A program made the position numbers and the translations under genes. From Candidatus Zhuqueibacterota bacterium (GTDB taxonomy: Bacteria > Zhuqueibacterota > QNDG01), in contig QNDG01000040.1 of NCBI GenBank assembly GCA_003645915.1, positions 1 to 8,091 of the forward strand: a DNA stretch of 8,091 bases, given 5' to 3'. The notes below the pieces were generated by a model. The model was not told the DNA's origin. It saw only the letters and a program-made list of their open reading frames with translations, and made no database searches. This document shows positions 4,640 to 8,091 of the stretch, piece after piece (position 1 is the stretch's first letter; each line of letters opens with the position of its first letter).

Positions 4640-7264
4640 ATGGTAAAAACTATGGGTTGCCCTATTTGTAAAAAAACAGATTTTTATACAACTATAATAC
4701 CCCCTTATAAAACATGTTTGGGTTGTAACCTGAGTTATCAGGATCCATTACCACCAAAAATATTTGAAGGTCCTGAGGAGAATCAGGGAAAGGGTCCTGG
4801 TTCGGGTCATTTAATGTCAAATGAAGAAAAAAGTATAAATGAAAAACTTACGGAATCTTTATATAATTCATTTCATCCTGATTCTGTTTTGGATATAGGA
4901 TGTAAATATCCTTATTTTCTTAGTAAATTTCAAAAAAATGTGAGAATTTTAGGTATAGATGCTATAAATGAGATTACTAAATATGGAAAAGAATTAAATG
5001 TACCCGTTTTACAGGCTGATTTTGAGTCTTTAGATATTTCGGCATATGAAAAAAAATTTGACCTTATTACATTAATACATACTTTTGAACACTTTTATAA
5101 ACCGGTTGAAACATTAAAAAAGATTATAAAATGTTTAAGTGATCATGGAGTTTTATATCTTCGAATACCAAATATTAGTGTGAAAGGAATTGAACGGGAT
5201 TTTTCAGAACATCATAAGAAAATCCATCCTTATATTTATTCAACAGAAGCCATATATACTATTGCAGAAAAATCAGGTCTGGAAGTTTTTAAATATGACC
5301 ATTATGAGGGGATTGGTCAGAGTGACTTTTATTTGAGAGTTTTTAAGGAAAGGCCAAATTTGTCTGTTTGTATGATAGTTAAAAATGAAGAAAAAAATAT
5401 AATAGACTGTCTTGAAAGTATTAAAGATATTGCTGATGAGCTGATTATTGTTGATACCGGGTCTACAGATAAAACAAAAGAAATAGTTTCAAAATATACC
5501 AGTAAAATTTACGACTTTAAATGGATAGATGATTTTTCTGCAGCACGTAATTATTCTTTGAGTAAAGCTACAGGTAAATATATTGCGTGGTTTGATGCAG
5601 ATGATATTTTGGAAAATCCGGAAGATATTAAAGACCTTTTTAAAAAAGATTTTGATGCTTTTAATTTTAATATTAAATATGGACATGATATTTTTTGTCA
5701 TGTACGATTATTTAAAAATTTTCGTAATGTTACATTTTCTGGTATGGTTCATGAATATCCAATAATAGATGGTCTTTCTTTAAAATCAGAAACGAATATA
5801 AATGTTATACATAAAACAGAAAAATATTGTTTGGAAGATAGACGTCAGAGAAATTTACGTATACTTGAAAAAGAGTTGAAAGTAGATCCCGATAATTCCC
5901 GGGCTTTATTTTATAAAGCTAATGCGTTGAAAGAGTTAAATCGATATGAAGAAGCTATAGAAACTTATAGAAATTATATAAGGGGTTCAACGTGGATAGA
6001 TGAGAAATGGATGGCTCAGAAATGTATTGGTCAAATATATATTTGGAAAAAGTGTTATAAGATTGCAATAGAGGAATTTAGAAAAGCTATTAATATTGAT
6101 AATAGATGGGCTGAATCGTTTTATTATATAGGAGAATGTTATTTTTATTTAAAAGAGTATAATGAATGTATTGAATGGATGAATAGGGCCCTGAATAAAC
6201 CTGTGCCTAATTCTTCTTTATGGAAAGAAAAACATATTTATGGAGATACTCCTTATAGATATATTTCGGCTTGTTATATTGAATTAAATGATTTTGATAA
6301 AGCTCTTGAATATTGTGAAAAAGCTGTTGAAAAGAATCCGGATGATTTATGGTTAAAAAATAGAAAAGAGTATATAGAAAGTAAAATAAGAGGGGCTCCA
6401 AAAATAATAGAATGTTATCGTCAGGGCGCCCTTGGTGATTGTTTGATGACAACTTCGGCTCTGCAGGGTTTAAAACAGAAATATCCGGGATGTTTTATAA
6501 GATATGTTACTCATGAACATAGTAGACAAATTCTTGAAGGTAATAAATATATCGATGAGCTTACGACAAAACCTGGAAATGATGCTTCTTTAAAGATTTA
6601 TTTTTCTTATCCTAATAAAAATTCTCCTATTAAAGATGAAGGGTATCCTCAAAAACCTCTGTCTCGTCATTTGATTCAAATATTTAATGAGTGCGCCGGG
6701 GTAAAAGGAAATTATCCAATGGAGTATACTTTGACTGATAAAGATGAGAAAATTGGAGTAACATTACGACATGATTATAAAAAGTATGCAACGTTACATG
6801 TTAAATCTGGTTGGTCCGAGTATAAAGATTGGTATTTGGATCGTTGGGAAATTGTTGTTGAAGAATTATTCAGAAGAGGTTATATAGTATTACAAATAGG
6901 GCATAATAGTGATCCTTTAGTTTGTAATGCGGTTGATTTTCGTGATAAGACTATTAAAGAAGCTATTATTGCTATTAAATATGCAAATTTTCATTTGGGT
7001 ATTGATAGTTTTAGTAATCATGCCTCTGCAGCTGTAAAAACGCCTGCGGTTATTTTATTCGGCAGCACTTCCCCTATAGGTTCGGGTTATAAACAGAATA
7101 TTAATCTTTATAAATCTTTAGAATGTCAGCCTTGTTATAGAGAATATGAATGGTCAAAAGAAATTAATGAACTCTGTCCCTATAATAAAAAATGTATGGA
7201 TTTAATTTCAGTTGAAGAAGTTTTATCTTCTATATCTGAGATATCTCCTCATTTTCTTTGTTAA
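4640..7264 (+). CDS. Multidomain glycan enzyme: methyltransferase, GT2, TPR and GT9 domains
   Basis: 874 residues from ATG 4640. A zinc ribbon (C7, C10, C26, C29) opens a class I methyltransferase domain, with VLDIGC around residue 85 and FDLITLIHTFEHF at 140-152. Next is a family 2 glycosyltransferase starting at LSVCMIVKNEE, with VDTGSTD near 271-277 and the metal-binding WFDADD at 317-322. TPR-like helical pairs fill about 420-570. The C-terminal part is GT9/heptosyltransferase-like: RQGALGDCLMTTSAL near 594-608 and GIDSFSNHASAAVKTPAVIL near 787-806. The fusion probably builds a cell-surface or capsid glycan in the cytoplasm. The start is uncertain. TTG 4607, in frame, has AAGGGA only two bases before it and adds a hydrophobic 11-residue stretch odd for this fold. 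ATG 4652, just before the zinc ribbon, is another option. No partner genes are adjacent. Confidence 0.9.
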   Translation: MVKTMGCPICKKTDFYTTIIPPYKTCLGCNLSYQDPLPPKIFEGPEENQGKGPGSGHLMSNEEKSINEKLTESLYNSFHPDSVLDIGCKYPYFLSKFQKNVRILGIDAINEITKYGKELNVPVLQADFESLDISAYEKKFDLITLIHTFEHFYKPVETLKKIIKCLSDHGVLYLRIPNISVKGIERDFSEHHKKIHPYIYSTEAIYTIAEKSGLEVFKYDHYEGIGQSDFYLRVFKERPNLSVCMIVKNEEKNIIDCLESIKDIADELIIVDTGSTDKTKEIVSKYTSKIYDFKWIDDFSAARNYSLSKATGKYIAWFDADDILENPEDIKDLFKKDFDAFNFNIKYGHDIFCHVRLFKNFRNVTFSGMVHEYPIIDGLSLKSETNINVIHKTEKYCLEDRRQRNLRILEKELKVDPDNSRALFYKANALKELNRYEEAIETYRNYIRGSTWIDEKWMAQKCIGQIYIWKKCYKIAIEEFRKAINIDNRWAESFYYIGECYFYLKEYNECIEWMNRALNKPVPNSSLWKEKHIYGDTPYRYISACYIELNDFDKALEYCEKAVEKNPDDLWLKNRKEYIESKIRGAPKIIECYRQGALGDCLMTTSALQGLKQKYPGCFIRYVTHEHSRQILEGNKYIDELTTKPGNDASLKIYFSYPNKNSPIKDEGYPQKPLSRHLIQIFNECAGVKGNYPMEYTLTDKDEKIGVTLRHDYKKYATLHVKSGWSEYKDWYLDRWEIVVEELFRRGYIVLQIGHNSDPLVCNAVDFRDKTIKEAIIAIKYANFHLGIDSFSNHASAAVKTPAVILFGSTSPIGSGYKQNINLYKSLECQPCYREYEWSKEINELCPYNKKCMDLISVEEVLSSISEISPHFLC

Positions 7265-7297
7265 TTAATAATTTTCTAATCTTCAGATCCTTTATGT

Positions 7298-7981
7298 ATG
7301 CTCAGAACTACTTCCTTCAACCTCTCCCAAGCCAATCCCGGCAAAATTGCCCAGATTAGCTCCGTCTTCATCGAGTCCTGAAAAGCTTTCCGACTCTATA
7401 TAAACTATTACTGGGATAAAAAAGATTCCATCTCTGAGTTCATCCGATTTAAAATTAACTTCTGGCTCTTTCCAGCTTTCCTTCAAGTCCTTGGTAAACA
7501 AGCCCCGGATATCTTGAGAGGACTCAGAATAAAACATAAAAAGTCCTGTCCCGTTCTTAAAAATCTGACTCTGACTCTGGACCAGTGCTTTTGTCCAAGT
7601 CTCAGACCTGATGACAAACATTTTGATCTCTGGTTCCGATTTACTGGATTGAAGCTCTGAAAAACGTAAAACATAAAACCAGGCAGAAAAAAAAGATGCA
7701 TCATAAAGTCATGAATTCTTTGCAATGGTGGTCGTATCCGAAAACCATTGCCAGACTTAAGAACATGTCTGAAGAAACTGGGATATTTTTGGTGGAGGTT
7801 TCACTTGAGTACACCAGTCAGATATATCCAGTGTGTAGTTTCAGAGACTGAGACAACAGACATGGAGTTCAGGTGTCTGAAGTGTCATTATATTAATAAC
7901 TCTGATTATGTAGGAGCTATTAATATAAGGCGGAGAGGTGAGAGAGTGATACATAGGTTGTGCTCTGTGTTAAGTTTTTGA
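7298..7981 (+). pseudogene. tnpB: Decayed tnpB (IS200/IS605 family) with internal deletion
   Basis: Three TnpB-like pieces lie in order. Piece A (7298-about 7650) starts MLRTTSFNLSQANPGKIAQI, has a TGA at 7379-7381, and continues with INYYWDKKDS and FPAFLQVLGKQAPDILRGLR to a TGA at 7658-7660. This is the family's N-terminal region. Piece B, one frame over (7633-7851), reads IYWIEALKNVKHKTRQKKK and later VSLEYTSQIYPVCSFRD, then stops. Piece C, back in the first frame, reads FRCLKCHYINNSDYVGAINI and ends at 7979-7981. These are the late RuvC and zinc-ribbon parts. A directly joins B without the first catalytic RuvC segment, so several hundred bases were deleted. The first zinc Cys (TSQxC) is Tyr. 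The piece is less AT-rich than its surroundings, as expected for an incoming element. No tnpA is present. It is nonfunctional. Confidence 0.85.
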
Positions 7982-8024
7982 TCTAAGTCCTTTTCCGGTT
8001 AGGTCCCTTATAAATAATATGAGG

Positions 8025-8084
8025 GGGGATTACTCAGCTTCTATATCTAAATTCTTCTAATTTAATCCTCTGATTTAGTTTTTT
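8025..8084 (+). terminator. Hairpin with T-tract after the tnpB relic
   Basis: GGGGATTA (8025-8032) pairs with TAATCCTC (8063-8070) over 8 positions including one wobble. An AT-rich inner stem (TAAATT with AATTTA) lies inside, and TTTTTT follows at 8079-8084. It could be a terminator for the upstream genes or part of the right end or guide-RNA region of the dead IS605-type element. The two cannot be separated here. Confidence 0.35.
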
Positions 8085-8091
8085 GTAATTA

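Noticed and set aside
5489..5765. Overlapping short frames on both strands within the glycosyltransferase domain
   Set aside because: They are shadows of a strongly supported domain. No ribosome sites or family patterns are seen.
6207..6452. Minus-strand frame of 81 codons inside the TPR region
   Set aside because: It is antisense to a gene with clear domains, and its composition is explained by that gene.
7292..7725. Two minus-strand frames (109 and 80 codons) opposite the tnpB remnant
   Set aside because: The plus strand reads as a TnpB N-terminus with recognisable motifs. The minus frames carry none and overlap each other.

Overview
The window is AT-rich and looks bacterial: Shine-Dalgarno sites, genes overlapping by 1-4 bases, and a sigma70-type promoter. 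It comes from a low-GC bacterium, or a large plasmid or phage of one. The sequence does not fix the taxon. It holds three blocks.

Block 1 (1-3777, minus strand) is a compact five-gene cluster transcribed leftward. In order it encodes: a small ubiquitin-like beta-grasp candidate (86 aa); a Ro60/TROVE-like protein with a C-terminal von Willebrand A domain carrying a complete MIDAS (525 aa); a conserved-looking protein of unknown function (281 aa); a JAMM-motif peptidase (125 aa); and a ThiF/E1-type adenylating enzyme cut by the left edge. These are a modifier, an activating enzyme and a deconjugating protease placed around a predicted RNA-binding ring protein. A hairpin between the third and fourth genes may tune expression of the last two.

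Block 2 (3778-4606) has no convincing protein gene but is full of RNA structure. A near-consensus promoter (TTGACA, 17 bp, TATATT) fires rightward, away from the operon. It starts a transcript whose first nine bases pair perfectly with a segment 119 bases downstream. Inside this terminal stem sits a second stem and then a complete tRNA-like cloverleaf (7-bp acceptor, D, anticodon and T arms). The layout is that of bacterial Y RNAs of the YrlA type, the known partners of Ro60-family proteins. Further downstream are more hairpins and a second tRNA-like element in which the T arm and 3' acceptor strand precede the 5' acceptor strand and D arm, that is, in circularly permuted order. My main reading is that blocks 1 and 2 form one system: a Ro60-like protein and its Y RNA, coupled to a bacterial ubiquitin-like modification pathway.

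Block 3 (4640-8091) starts with one large plus-strand gene for a multidomain glycan-assembly enzyme: zinc-ribbon/methyltransferase, family 2 glycosyltransferase, TPR repeats and GT9 heptosyltransferase-like domain. Right behind it lies a decayed tnpB of IS200/IS605 type. It has an internal deletion, a frameshift and stop codons, and a hairpin with a T-tract follows it. The block-3 genes show no functional link to block 1.
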